Below, piece by piece: positions 1 through 6,707 of a stretch of DNA of 16,213 nucleotides. How positions within the stretch are numbered: position 1 is the first letter of the stretch; every line of letters begins with the position of its first letter. The stretch covers positions 1 to 16,213 of the forward strand of contig JBBING010000051.1 in NCBI GenBank assembly GCA_037444005.1, given 5' to 3'. The position numbers were made by a program, and so were the translations under genes. Source of the stretch: DATLZC01 sp037444005. Lineage in GTDB: Bacteria > Chloroflexota > Dehalococcoidia > DSTF01 > JACRBR01. The notes below the pieces were generated by a model. That model worked only from the letters and a program-made list of their open reading frames with translations, made no database searches and was not told where the DNA came from.

Positions 1-53
1 CCTACCCCGCCTCATCTCTAGTGTGGTGTACGGGATCTATCTGGACCAGCTCA
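1..53. repeat. Left copy of 53-bp terminal inverted repeat
   Basis: Bases 1-53 are identical to the reverse complement of 16160-16212, with no mismatch; identity stops abruptly at base 54. The repeat contains the small dyad CTGGACCAG near its inner edge. It lies 13 bp beyond the trmD stop codon. No gene, transposase or tRNA accompanies it, and its family is unknown to me. The most economical reading is a dispersed genomic repeat at which the assembly stopped; a real element end is possible. Confidence 0.9.
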
Positions 54-66
54 GTTGCGACGCCTG

Positions 67-813
67 CTACGGATGCGGGTTCAGGGCCCGGAGGTCCTCC
101 TCGAGCAGGCGCCGGTCGAGCTCGGTGAGGCGGGCCCGAGCCAGAAGGTCGGCCCGCCGCAGCGCAGTGCGCAACACGCTCTGTCGGCGTCGCCAGCGCG
201 CGATCTCCCCGTGATGCCCCGAGCGCAGCACCTCGGGGATGGTCCATCCGCGGAAGGTCGGCGGGCGCGTGTACTGGGGATATTCGAGAAGCCCCTGGGC
301 GTGGGACTCCTCCGTCGCCGACGTCTCGGCGCCCAGCGCGCCGGGAATGAGGCGGACGACGGCGTCGGTGAGCGCGATCGCCGCCGGCTCGCCCCCGGAC
401 AGCACGTAGTCGCCGACGCTGACCTCAATGTCGGCCAAATGCTCCCGCACCCGCTCATCGAAGCCTTCATAGTGCCCGCAGAGGAGCAGCAGCCGCGGCC
501 GGCGAGCGAGCTCCCGGACCAGCGCCTGCGTCAGCGTGCGGCCCTGGGGGGTGAGCAGGACCACATCGCCCGGCGGGCTCGCCATGGCGCGGACGGCCTC
601 GACCGCCGCGAAGATGGGCTCGGGCTTGAGGACCATACCCGGCCCGCCGCCGTAGGGATAGTCGTCGACCACTTTGTGGCGGTCCGGGGCCCAGTCCCGG
701 ATGTTGTGGATGGCGATTTCGACGAGACCTTCCTGTCGCGCGCGCCCCACGATGGAGTGGTCGAAGGGGCCGGCGAACATCTCAGGGAACAGCGTGAGGA
801 TGTCGACGCGCAC
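67..813 (-). CDS. trmD: tRNA (guanine37-N1)-methyltransferase TrmD
   Basis: TrmD uses S-adenosylmethionine to methylate N1 of G37, next to the anticodon in tRNAs reading CNN-type codons, and so prevents +1 frameshifting. The 248-residue product has the usual length. Visible SPOUT trefoil-knot motifs are YGGGPGM (54-60), LTPQGR (87-92), LLCGHYEGFDERV (110-122) and SVGDYVLSGGE (132-142). The C-terminal domain is rich in Arg and Leu, as expected. I chose the GTG at 813 because it gives the family start (RVDILTLFPEMF) and has GGTGA 8 bp upstream. An in-frame GTG at 825 overlaps the mogA stop but has its purine tract too close. The gene follows the mogA-like gene on the same strand, probably in one transcript. 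The rpsP and rimM genes that often precede trmD are not here. Confidence 0.96.
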   Translation of the reverse strand: MRVDILTLFPEMFAGPFDHSIVGRARQEGLVEIAIHNIRDWAPDRHKVVDDYPYGGGPGMVLKPEPIFAAVEAVRAMASPPGDVVLLTPQGRTLTQALVRELARRPRLLLLCGHYEGFDERVREHLADIEVSVGDYVLSGGEPAAIALTDAVVRLIPGALGAETSATEESHAQGLLEYPQYTRPPTFRGWTIPEVLRSGHHGEIARWRRRQSVLRTALRRADLLARARLTELDRRLLEEDLRALNPHP

Positions 814-821
814 GGCCCGGT

Positions 822-1328
822 TCACCCTCCCTCGGACGGATGCTCCGTCCGTCCCCTCAGGAGCTCGACCGCGTGCGGAAGCGCCGGAAGAATCGCCGAG
901 AGGCTCTCCCGCGCGCCCTTCTCGCTCCCGGGCAGGTTCACGATCAGGCACCGGCCGCGCACGCCCGCCGTCGCCCGGCTCAACATGGCCATCGGCGTAT
1001 GGCGCATCCCCTCGGCGCGCATCGCCTCGGCGATGCCCGGCGCCTCCCGGTCGATGGCGTCCCGCGTGGCTTCGGGCGTGACGTCGCGCGCCGCGAGCCC
1101 GGTGCCGCCGGTGGTGAGGATGAGGTCCACCTCGCCCGAGTCCGCCCAGGCGCAGAGGCGGTCGGCGATGACCTCGCGGTCGTCCGGCACCACCTGATAG
1201 CGGACGACCTGAGCCCCGATCCCGTCGAGGAGCTCACGGATCGCGACGGCGCTGGTGTCCTGGCGTTCGCCCCGGCTGCCGCGGTCGCTGGTGGTGAGGA
1301 TGCCCGCCCGGATGGCCATCGTCTGCAT
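822..1328 (-). CDS. MogA/MoaB-family molybdenum cofactor biosynthesis protein
   Basis: This family adenylylates molybdopterin (MogA) or is a related MoaB protein, in molybdenum cofactor assembly in the cytosol. The 168-residue product has the MoCF-binding fold motifs: TSDRGSRGERQDTS (13-26), LILTTGGTGLAARDVTPEAT (69-88) and NLPGSEKGARESL (131-143). MogA and MoaB cannot be separated by eye, so no symbol is given. The start is uncertain: ATG at 1328 and ATG at 1319 are both in frame, and neither has a clear Shine-Dalgarno sequence. The stop at 822-824 lies 8 bp before the chosen trmD start, which suggests co-transcription and coupling. No other molybdenum cofactor gene is present. The gene is divergent from mraZ, so its promoter must lie in or near the MraZ operator region. 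Confidence 0.88.
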   Translation of the reverse strand: MQTMAIRAGILTTSDRGSRGERQDTSAVAIRELLDGIGAQVVRYQVVPDDREVIADRLCAWADSGEVDLILTTGGTGLAARDVTPEATRDAIDREAPGIAEAMRAEGMRHTPMAMLSRATAGVRGRCLIVNLPGSEKGARESLSAILPALPHAVELLRGRTEHPSEGG

Positions 1329-1403
1329 GATAGCGCCCGCGCGCGGACTCCGCGGGGCCGATGCCGGGGCGCGAGTGGGGAAGGGACGCGGCGTCTCCAA
1401 CGG

Positions 1404-1439
1404 GACGATAGGGGCGAAATGGGAAATTTGTGGGGAAAC
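1404..1439 (+). promoter_or_regulatory. Putative MraZ operator array A (distal)
   Basis: TGGG-type boxes recur every 11 bp: TAGGG at 1409 (degenerate), TGGGA at 1420 and TGGGG at 1431. This 36-bp unit matches 1480-1515 at 35 of 36 positions. MraZ of other bacteria binds direct TGGGN repeats upstream of its own gene, so the assignment follows known biology plus position. The array is about 75 bp further upstream than the promoter-proximal one. Confidence 0.65.
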
Positions 1440-1479
1440 GCCACGAGCGCGCCCGCGAGCGCCGCGACCAGCGCGCCGA

Positions 1480-1515
1480 GACGATGGGGGCGAAATGGGA
1501 AATTTGTGGGGAAAC
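1480..1515 (+). promoter_or_regulatory. Putative MraZ operator array B (abutting the -35)
   Basis: Three TGGG boxes lie exactly 11 bp apart: TGGGG at 1485, TGGGA at 1496 and TGGGG at 1507. The unit is a near-perfect direct repeat of 1404-1439, with 76 bp between matching positions. It ends 4 bp before the TTGACA hexamer at 1520. Bound protein here would sit immediately upstream of RNA polymerase. Confidence 0.75.
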
Positions 1516-1519
1516 CCCC

Positions 1520-1547
1520 TTGACAGTGGTAGGCCTAATGGTAAGCT
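1520..1547 (+). promoter_or_regulatory. Putative sigma-70-type promoter of the mraZ/dcw operon
   Basis: A consensus -35 hexamer TTGACA (1520-1525) is followed after 16 bp by TAAGCT (1542-1547). A TG at 1539-1540 makes it an extended -10 (TGgTAAGCT). The stretch is lower in GC than its surroundings. The predicted transcription start is near 1554, about 63 bp before the mraZ ATG. The promoter is sandwiched between operator arrays B and C, as expected for an autoregulated mraZ promoter. Confidence 0.7.
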
Positions 1548-1548
1548 A

Positions 1549-1584
1549 TGGGAGCTTGTGGGGGAAAGTGGCGGGTTCGTGGGT
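1549..1584 (+). promoter_or_regulatory. Putative MraZ operator array C (promoter-proximal, downstream)
   Basis: Boxes TGGGA (1549), TGGGG (1559) and TGGCG (1569, degenerate) are 10 bp apart, followed by TGGGT at 1580 after 11 bp. The core TGGGAGCTTGTGGGGGAAA (1549-1567) is a diverged copy of the core in arrays A and B. It begins 2 bp after the -10 and covers the expected transcription start, the classical position for steric repression. Confidence 0.7.
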
Positions 1585-1616
1585 CAGCGTCCACGGAAAG
1601 ATGGTGAGCGGTCCGG

Positions 1617-2051
1617 ATGTCCTTTCTCGGGACGTTCGAGTATTCGATGGACGACCGAGGCCGGGTGCCCATCCCGCCCCGGTATCGCGACGCATTCCGT
1701 CAGGGCGTCGTGCTGTCACAGGGGTCGCCGGATCCATGCGTGAAGGTCTTCACACTTACAGCGTTCGAGGAGCAGGCGCGCCTCTACCTGAGCGAGCCGC
1801 CGACGCGGCACAAGGGGCGGCTCGTCCGGCGTGCCATGTTCTCACGTTCGCACCAGACCGAGATGGACGCGCAGGGGCGAATCCTCATCCCGCCGACGAT
1901 GCGCCGGTTCGCCGGCCTGGAACGCGATGTCGTCGTGATCGGCGCCGGGGAAGCGCTCGAAATCTGGGCGCCCGAGCAGCTCGAGGCCTACCTCGAAGAA
2001 GCGGACCGGACGCTGGAGCCGACGCTCGAAACGCTCGATTTCAGGCAATGA
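1617..2051 (+). CDS. mraZ: Transcriptional regulator MraZ
   Basis: MraZ is a small ring-forming DNA-binding protein of the SpoVT/AbrB superfamily that controls the dcw cluster, including its own promoter. The 144-residue product matches the family length. It has the expected tandem swapped-hairpin halves, each with the DxxxR signature: D12-R16 (DDRGR) and D84-R88 (DAQGR), the latter followed by ILIPP. The N terminus MSFLGTFEYSMDDRGR is typical. The ATG at 1617 has GGTGA at 1603-1607, 9 bp upstream. The stop overlaps the rsmH start in an ATGA arrangement (2048-2051). Three arrays of TGGG boxes upstream are its probable binding sites. Confidence 0.97.
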   Translation: MSFLGTFEYSMDDRGRVPIPPRYRDAFRQGVVLSQGSPDPCVKVFTLTAFEEQARLYLSEPPTRHKGRLVRRAMFSRSHQTEMDAQGRILIPPTMRRFAGLERDVVVIGAGEALEIWAPEQLEAYLEEADRTLEPTLETLDFRQ

Positions 2052-3001
2052 TGGCGACGATGCCTGCCCTGCATATCCCGGTGATGGTTCAGGAGACGCT
2101 GCAGGCGTTGAACGTGCAGCCGGGCGGGCGATACGTCGACTGCACCGTGGGAACCGGGGGCCACGCCGAAGCCATCCTCCGGGCGTCCCAGCCCGGAGGC
2201 GTGCTGGTCGGCATCGACATCGATCGCGAGGCGCTGGAGATCGCGGCGGAGCGTCTGCGCGAGTTCGGCGACAGCGTTCGCTTGGTCGAAGGCAACTACA
2301 CCGACGTCGCGACGATCTGCCGGGAGCTGGACTTCGTGCCGGTGCACGGCGTGCTGTTCGACCTCGGGTTGTCCACGCACCAAATCGAGGAGGCGCGCCG
2401 CGGGTTCAGTTTCCGGAAGGAAGGGCCGCTGGACATGCGGTTCAGCCCGGAGCAGCGGCTCACCGCTGCGGACATCGTGAACACGTGGGACGAACGGGAG
2501 CTCACGGAGCTCCTGTGGCGATACGGTGAGGAGCCTGCGGCGCGGCGCATCGCGCGCGCGATCGTCGCCGCGCGTCCGCTTCACACCACCACCCAACTCG
2601 CCAAAGCCGTCGAGCAGGCCGTGGGAAGGAGAGCCGGAAGCCATATCCACCCCGCCACCAGAACGTTTCAGGCTCTCCGCATTGCGGTAAACCAAGAGCT
2701 AGAGAATCTAGCTACCGCGCTTCCTCAGGCCCACGGCCTGCTCGGCTTTGGGTCCCGGCTGGTGGTTATCAGTTACCACTCGCTCGAGGACCGCGTCGTC
2801 AAGCAGTACATCCAGCGGGAGTCCCGCGATTGCATCTGCCCGCCGGGTCTTCCCGTCTGTACCTGCGGCCACGTCCGAACCCTGAGGCCCGTAGCCCGCG
2901 GACCCATTACTCCCCGCCCGGAGGAAGTGGCCGCAAATCCGCGCGCGCGCAGCGCCAAGCTGCGCGCGGCAGAAGTCATCGCGCTGCGGGCCGGACCGTA
3001 G
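2048..3001 (+). CDS. rsmH: 16S rRNA (cytosine1402-N4)-methyltransferase RsmH
   Basis: RsmH (MraW) methylates N4 of C1402 in the 16S rRNA decoding centre using S-adenosylmethionine. The 317-residue product carries the SAM-binding GTGGH (35-39), then LFDLGLSTHQIEEARRGFSF, GPLDMRF, FQALRIAVNQELENL, ISYHSLEDRVVK and a C-terminal CICPPGLPVCTCG segment, all family hallmarks. The start is taken as the ATG at 2048, which overlaps the mraZ stop; in-frame ATGs at 2051 and 2060 are alternatives, and none has a strong Shine-Dalgarno sequence. Translation is therefore probably coupled to mraZ. Codons between about 2629 and 2790 are unusually A/T-ending (AGA, CTA, GTA, CAA) and include a 17-bp palindrome at 2697-2713. 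Confidence 0.96.
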   Translation: MMATMPALHIPVMVQETLQALNVQPGGRYVDCTVGTGGHAEAILRASQPGGVLVGIDIDREALEIAAERLREFGDSVRLVEGNYTDVATICRELDFVPVHGVLFDLGLSTHQIEEARRGFSFRKEGPLDMRFSPEQRLTAADIVNTWDERELTELLWRYGEEPAARRIARAIVAARPLHTTTQLAKAVEQAVGRRAGSHIHPATRTFQALRIAVNQELENLATALPQAHGLLGFGSRLVVISYHSLEDRVVKQYIQRESRDCICPPGLPVCTCGHVRTLRPVARGPITPRPEEVAANPRARSAKLRAAEVIALRAGP

Positions 3002-3022
3002 CCCGCGGAGGGGGTCCGGCCC

Positions 3023-3472
3023 GTGGCGTCCATCTCCCGCCCGCTTCCCGGCATCGCACGAATCCCTGTCGTCGGCCCGCGCTTGCGGTTCCGCACGGTC
3101 GCCGCAGGCGCCGCCGCCCTTCTGGTCCTGGCCAGCCTGTGGCAGGTCCTCCAGACCAGCGACGCGACGACGACCGGGTTCACGATCCAGCGGCTCGAGC
3201 GGCAGCGCGAGGCTTTGCAGGCGGAAGTGCACGGCCTGGAGGCGGAGGTGGCGGAGCTCTCGTCCCTGGACCGCATCGACCGGGAGGCGCGCGAGCGGCT
3301 CGGGCTCGTGCCTCCGGCGCGCACGGTGTACCTGAAGCTGGACCGGCCTGTGCCGGAACGCCAGGGCATCCCCACGCGCTACCAGCCCGCCCCGGTGGAC
3401 GACGTCGCGCCGGAGCCGCCGCGGGAGCCGTGGTGGCGCGGAGCGCTGCGCGCCCTCCTTCCGTTCTACTGA
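3023..3472 (+). CDS. ftsL: Cell division protein FtsL (FtsL/DivIC-type septum protein)
   Basis: FtsL is a bitopic membrane protein that links the FtsQ scaffold to the FtsW-FtsI septal synthase. The 149-residue product has a basic cytoplasmic N terminus, one transmembrane segment at about 24-43, and a heptad-rich coiled coil at about 54-83 with LQAEVHGLEAEVAEL. Then comes ERLGLVPPARTVYLKL (91-106), typical of FtsL/DivIC proteins. The C-terminal tail of about 40 residues is rich in Pro and Arg. The GTG start at 3023 has GGAGG at 3007-3011. The sequence family is weakly conserved, so the name rests on topology plus the position between rsmH and ftsI. DivIC-like is the alternative name. Confidence 0.85.
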   Translation: MASISRPLPGIARIPVVGPRLRFRTVAAGAAALLVLASLWQVLQTSDATTTGFTIQRLERQREALQAEVHGLEAEVAELSSLDRIDREARERLGLVPPARTVYLKLDRPVPERQGIPTRYQPAPVDDVAPEPPREPWWRGALRALLPFY

Positions 3473-3484
3473 CCGCCGCCACGA

Positions 3485-3502
3485 GGCGCCCCTCGAGGCG
3501 CC
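3485..3502 (+). promoter_or_regulatory. Small inverted repeat before the ftsI ribosome binding site
   Basis: GGCGCC at 3485-3490 and 3497-3502 flank a 6-base loop and can form a 6-bp hairpin. It lies 3 bases upstream of the GAGGAGG ribosome binding site (3506-3512) of ftsI. It could tune ftsI translation, or it may be a chance product of the GC-rich context. Confidence 0.25.
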
Positions 3503-3520
3503 GACGAGGAGGAACACGGG

Positions 3521-5263
3521 ATGGCGAGGAACGGTCACCGGCTGAACTGGCGCCTCGCGGCCCTGGCGCTCGCGTTGGCCGTCGGGACCGCCGGCGTCGT
3601 CGCGCGCCTCGCCCAGATCCAGCTCGTCGACCACGGGCAGTACCGGGCCGAGGCCCGCGACGAGCACTTCGGCCTCGTCCAGGTGCGCGCGCCCCGCGGG
3701 GCCATCCTCGACCGCAACGGCTACCCGCTGGCCACGACCATCGACGCCTTCGACGTGTACGTCGACCGCGCGACCTGGCAGGACGAGGCCGTCGCCCGCC
3801 GCGCCGCGGCCATCCTCGAACCCTACGTCGGCAAGCCCGCCGACGCCATCGTCGCTGAGGTGCGGAAGGAGACGAAGGGCGACTACCTCCTGCTGCGGGC
3901 GTTCGACTACGACAAGACGCTGGAGCTGCTGGACCGCCAGCCGCCCGGCGTGAAGGCGGTCCAGACGTCGAAGCGCTTCTATCCCGAAGGCGACCTCGCG
4001 TCGGCGCTGCTCGGGTTCATCGGGAAGGACAACGTCGGCCTCACCGGCGTCGAGGCGGACCACGACCGCGAGCTCGGCGGCGTGCCCGGCACGCTGTCGT
4101 TCGAGCGGGACAGCCTGGGCAACCCGATCCCCTTCGGCCGGCGGACGGGGCAGGACCCCATCCCCGGCGGCGATGTGCGGCTGACCATCGACCGGTACAT
4201 CCAGCGGCTGGTGGAAGAAGAGCTCGACCGGCAGGTGGCGGCGCATGGCGCCACCGGCGGCTCGATCATCGTCATGGACCCGAACACGGGCGAGGTGCTC
4301 GCGATGGCGAGCCGTCCGTCGTTCCGGCTCTCGACGCTGAACCTGGAGGGCGACGTCGACCAGTCCCTCTTCCGCAACCGGGCGGTGACGGACCTCTACG
4401 AGCCCGGCTCGGTGATGAAGACGGTGACGGCGGCCATCGCGCTCGACCTGGGGCGGGTGACGCCCGAGAGCACCTACGTCGACACCGGCGTCGTGTACGT
4501 GGGCGGGCACCGCATCGCCAACTGGGACTTCAGCGCCAACGGCGTCACGTCGGTCCGTCAGCTCCTCCAGCGGAGCCTGAACACGGGCGCCGTGTGGCTG
4601 GCTGTCGACCTCATCGGGCCGCATGACTTCTACGCGTACCTCAAGCGGTTCGGCTTCGGCGATCCGTTGAACTCCGGGTTGAGCGGCGAGGCGCTCGCCC
4701 TCTACCGGACGCATCAGGACGAAGGCTGGTCCGAGTCGGACCTGGCGACCAACAGCTTCGGGCAGGGGATCGCGGTTACGCCGCTTCAGATGATCACCGT
4801 CATCGCGTCGCTCGTCAACGGCGGCAACCTCATGCAGCCGCACGTGGTCAAGGAGGTGCACGGCCCGGACGGCGACCGGGTGTTCGAGCCGGTGGTGGTG
4901 CGCCGGGTAATCAGCGAGAGCACATCACGCGTGATGCGGCAGCTCATGAACGACGTGGTGGAGGGCGTGCCGTACCACCTGGCCCGGGTCGACGGGTACC
5001 ACGTCGGCGGAAAAACGGGGACGACGCTGGTGTCGATTCCGACGGGCTACGCGCTCGATTCGACCATCGCGTCGTTCGTTGGCTTCGCGCCGGCGGACGC
5101 GCCCCGTATGATTATGTTGATCAAGCTGGATCAGCCGAAGGACAGCGAGTTCGGGGGCACCGTGGCGGCGCCCATCTTCGCCGACCTGGCGCCGCGCATC
5201 CTCTCGTACCTCGGGGTCGAGCCGGACGCGCCGCGCTTCGCGCAGGCGGGGCAGGGGCGCTGA
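3521..5263 (+). CDS. ftsI: Peptidoglycan D,D-transpeptidase FtsI (class B penicillin-binding protein)
   Basis: This septal transpeptidase cross-links peptidoglycan made by FtsW. The 580-residue product has an N-terminal membrane anchor (about 11-30), then the dimerisation domain with APRGAILDRNGYPLA, and the transpeptidase domain. Catalytic motifs are complete: SVMK (297-300, nucleophile S297), SLN (352-354) and KTG (498-500). No C-terminal PASTA domains are present. The ATG at 3521 is preceded by GAGGAGG at 3506-3512. The gene follows ftsL after 48 bp. Downstream, the usual murE-murF-mraY block is missing and murD begins 41 bp later. Confidence 0.95.
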   Translation: MARNGHRLNWRLAALALALAVGTAGVVARLAQIQLVDHGQYRAEARDEHFGLVQVRAPRGAILDRNGYPLATTIDAFDVYVDRATWQDEAVARRAAAILEPYVGKPADAIVAEVRKETKGDYLLLRAFDYDKTLELLDRQPPGVKAVQTSKRFYPEGDLASALLGFIGKDNVGLTGVEADHDRELGGVPGTLSFERDSLGNPIPFGRRTGQDPIPGGDVRLTIDRYIQRLVEEELDRQVAAHGATGGSIIVMDPNTGEVLAMASRPSFRLSTLNLEGDVDQSLFRNRAVTDLYEPGSVMKTVTAAIALDLGRVTPESTYVDTGVVYVGGHRIANWDFSANGVTSVRQLLQRSLNTGAVWLAVDLIGPHDFYAYLKRFGFGDPLNSGLSGEALALYRTHQDEGWSESDLATNSFGQGIAVTPLQMITVIASLVNGGNLMQPHVVKEVHGPDGDRVFEPVVVRRVISESTSRVMRQLMNDVVEGVPYHLARVDGYHVGGKTGTTLVSIPTGYALDSTIASFVGFAPADAPRMIMLIKLDQPKDSEFGGTVAAPIFADLAPRILSYLGVEPDAPRFAQAGQGR

Positions 5264-5279
5264 AGCGCCGCGCGGACGC

Positions 5280-5314
5280 TTGACATGGGTAATGAGCAAG
5301 TGATATGACACTTG
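5280..5314 (+). promoter_or_regulatory. Junction element before murD: TTGACA hexamer and dyad around the start codon
   Basis: A perfect TTGACA lies at 5280-5285. TATGAC at 5304-5309 is 18 bp downstream, but it overlaps the murD ATG, so promoter function is doubtful. The dyad CAAGTG (5297-5302) / CACTTG (5309-5314) has a 6-base loop that contains the ATG (5305-5307). The segment is much lower in GC than its neighbours, and no Shine-Dalgarno sequence is visible. It may be an operator or a start-codon hairpin. Confidence 0.4.
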
Positions 5315-6705
5315 ATCGAGATTCTCTGGCGGGGAAGCGGGTGACCGTTCTCGGGCTCGGGATCGAGGGGGTCGACCTCGTGCGGTTCCTCGTGGCGCAC
5401 GGGGCCGACGTCACGGCGTCGGACGCCAAAACGGCCGACCGCCTCCAACCCGCCCTCCAGCGTCTCGAGGGGCTTCCGGTCCGGTACTCGCTCGGGGCCA
5501 ACCGGCCCGAGGACGTCGCGTCCGCGAACCTGCTGTTCGTCTCCCAGAGCGTCCCGCTGGACATCCCCGCGGTGCAGGAGGCGCGCCGCCGGGGTATCCC
5601 CATCAGCAGCATGACGCGGCTGTTTATGGAGCTCTGCCCGGCGCCCATCGTCGGCATCACAGGCAGCAGCGGCAAGACGACTACGACCTCGCTCGTCGGC
5701 GCCATGTTCGCCGCGGCGGGTCGTCCTCACGTCGTCGGCGGGAACATCGGCGTCGGGCTCCTGGACCTGCTCGACCGCATCACACCGGAGATGACGGTGG
5801 TGCTCGAGATCAGCCACACGCAGCTCCAGCTCACCGACCGGAGCCCGCACGTCGCGTGTGTCCTGAACGTCACGCCGAACCACCTCGACCGCTTCTCGTG
5901 GGACGAGTATCGCCAGCTCAAGCGCAACATCCTCGGGTACCAGGGCCCCGGCGACATCGCCGTGCTCAACCGTGACGACGCGGAGTCGTCGGCGATGGCG
6001 TCCCTCGCGAAGGGCGCGGTGTGGTGGTTCAGCGCGCGCGAGAGCATCGAGAAGGACGGCGCGTACATTCGCGACGGCGTCGTGACCGTGCGGCGCGGCG
6101 GCGTCGAGGAGCCGGTGGTGGCCGTGAGCGCTATCCCCCTGCGTGGCGAGCACAACGTCGCGAATGTCGTCGCGGCGGCGGCTGTGGGCGCGGCGTGCGG
6201 CCTGCCCGCTGACGCCATGGGACAGGCGGTACGCACATTCCAGCCGGTCCCTCACCGGCTCGAATTCGTCGCCGAAATCGACGGCGTGGAGTACTACAAC
6301 GACAGCATCGCGACGACGCCCGAGCGAACCCGCGCGGGCATGCGCTCGTTCGAGGAGCCGCTGGTCCTGCTCCTGGGCGGACGCGAGAAGCACTTACCGC
6401 TGGATGACCTGGTGCGCGACGCCCTCGAACGCTGCCACGCGGTGGTCCTGTTCGGCGAGGCGGCGCCGCTCCTGGAGGCGGCTTTCGAGGCGCGGGCCGC
6501 TGAGGTCGCGTACGAGGAGCGGCCGGCCATCCGGCGGGTGACGACGCTGGAGGAGGCCGTCCGGGCGGCCCGCGACGAAGCCTGCCCGGGCGACGTCGTG
6601 CTGCTGTCGCCCGCCTGCACCAGCTTCGACGCCTACGACAATTTCGAGCAGCGCGGCGACCACTTCCGCCGTCTGGTGCGCGAGCTCGCAGGGCAGGAGG
6701 CGTGA
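5305..6705 (+). CDS. murD: UDP-N-acetylmuramoylalanine--D-glutamate ligase MurD
   Basis: MurD adds D-glutamate to UDP-MurNAc-L-alanine using ATP in the cytosol. The 466-residue product shows a Rossmann N-terminal domain (VTVLGLGIEGVDLV), the P-loop GITGSSGKTTTT (117-128), LNVTPNHLDRFSWDEY in the central domain, GEHNVANVVAA, and a C-terminal domain with YYNDSIATTPERTRAGM and LLLGGREKHLPLDDL. The segment EISHTQLQL replaces the more usual ELSSFQLE. An in-frame TGA at 5293 makes the ATG at 5305 the first possible start, although it lacks a clear Shine-Dalgarno sequence and lies in a small dyad. MurE and MurF, which extend the same precursor, are not encoded in the window. Confidence 0.95.
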   Translation: MTLDRDSLAGKRVTVLGLGIEGVDLVRFLVAHGADVTASDAKTADRLQPALQRLEGLPVRYSLGANRPEDVASANLLFVSQSVPLDIPAVQEARRRGIPISSMTRLFMELCPAPIVGITGSSGKTTTTSLVGAMFAAAGRPHVVGGNIGVGLLDLLDRITPEMTVVLEISHTQLQLTDRSPHVACVLNVTPNHLDRFSWDEYRQLKRNILGYQGPGDIAVLNRDDAESSAMASLAKGAVWWFSARESIEKDGAYIRDGVVTVRRGGVEEPVVAVSAIPLRGEHNVANVVAAAAVGAACGLPADAMGQAVRTFQPVPHRLEFVAEIDGVEYYNDSIATTPERTRAGMRSFEEPLVLLLGGREKHLPLDDLVRDALERCHAVVLFGEAAPLLEAAFEARAAEVAYEERPAIRRVTTLEEAVRAARDEACPGDVVLLSPACTSFDAYDNFEQRGDHFRRLVRELAGQEA

Positions 6706-6707
6706 CC

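Noticed and set aside
1430..2047. An N-terminal extension of RsmH reading through the mraZ region from 1430.
   Set aside because: It would overlap all of mraZ in another frame, has no homology to RsmH, and the family start is matched by 2048-2060.
2708..4861. A 717-codon open frame on the minus strand across rsmH, ftsL and ftsI, plus similar long antisense frames at 5131-6393, 6633-7898 and 11870-14677.
   Set aside because: They lie opposite clear conserved genes, have low-complexity Arg/Gly/Asp-rich or Val-rich compositions, and are expected from strong G/C third-position bias. No family motif is visible.
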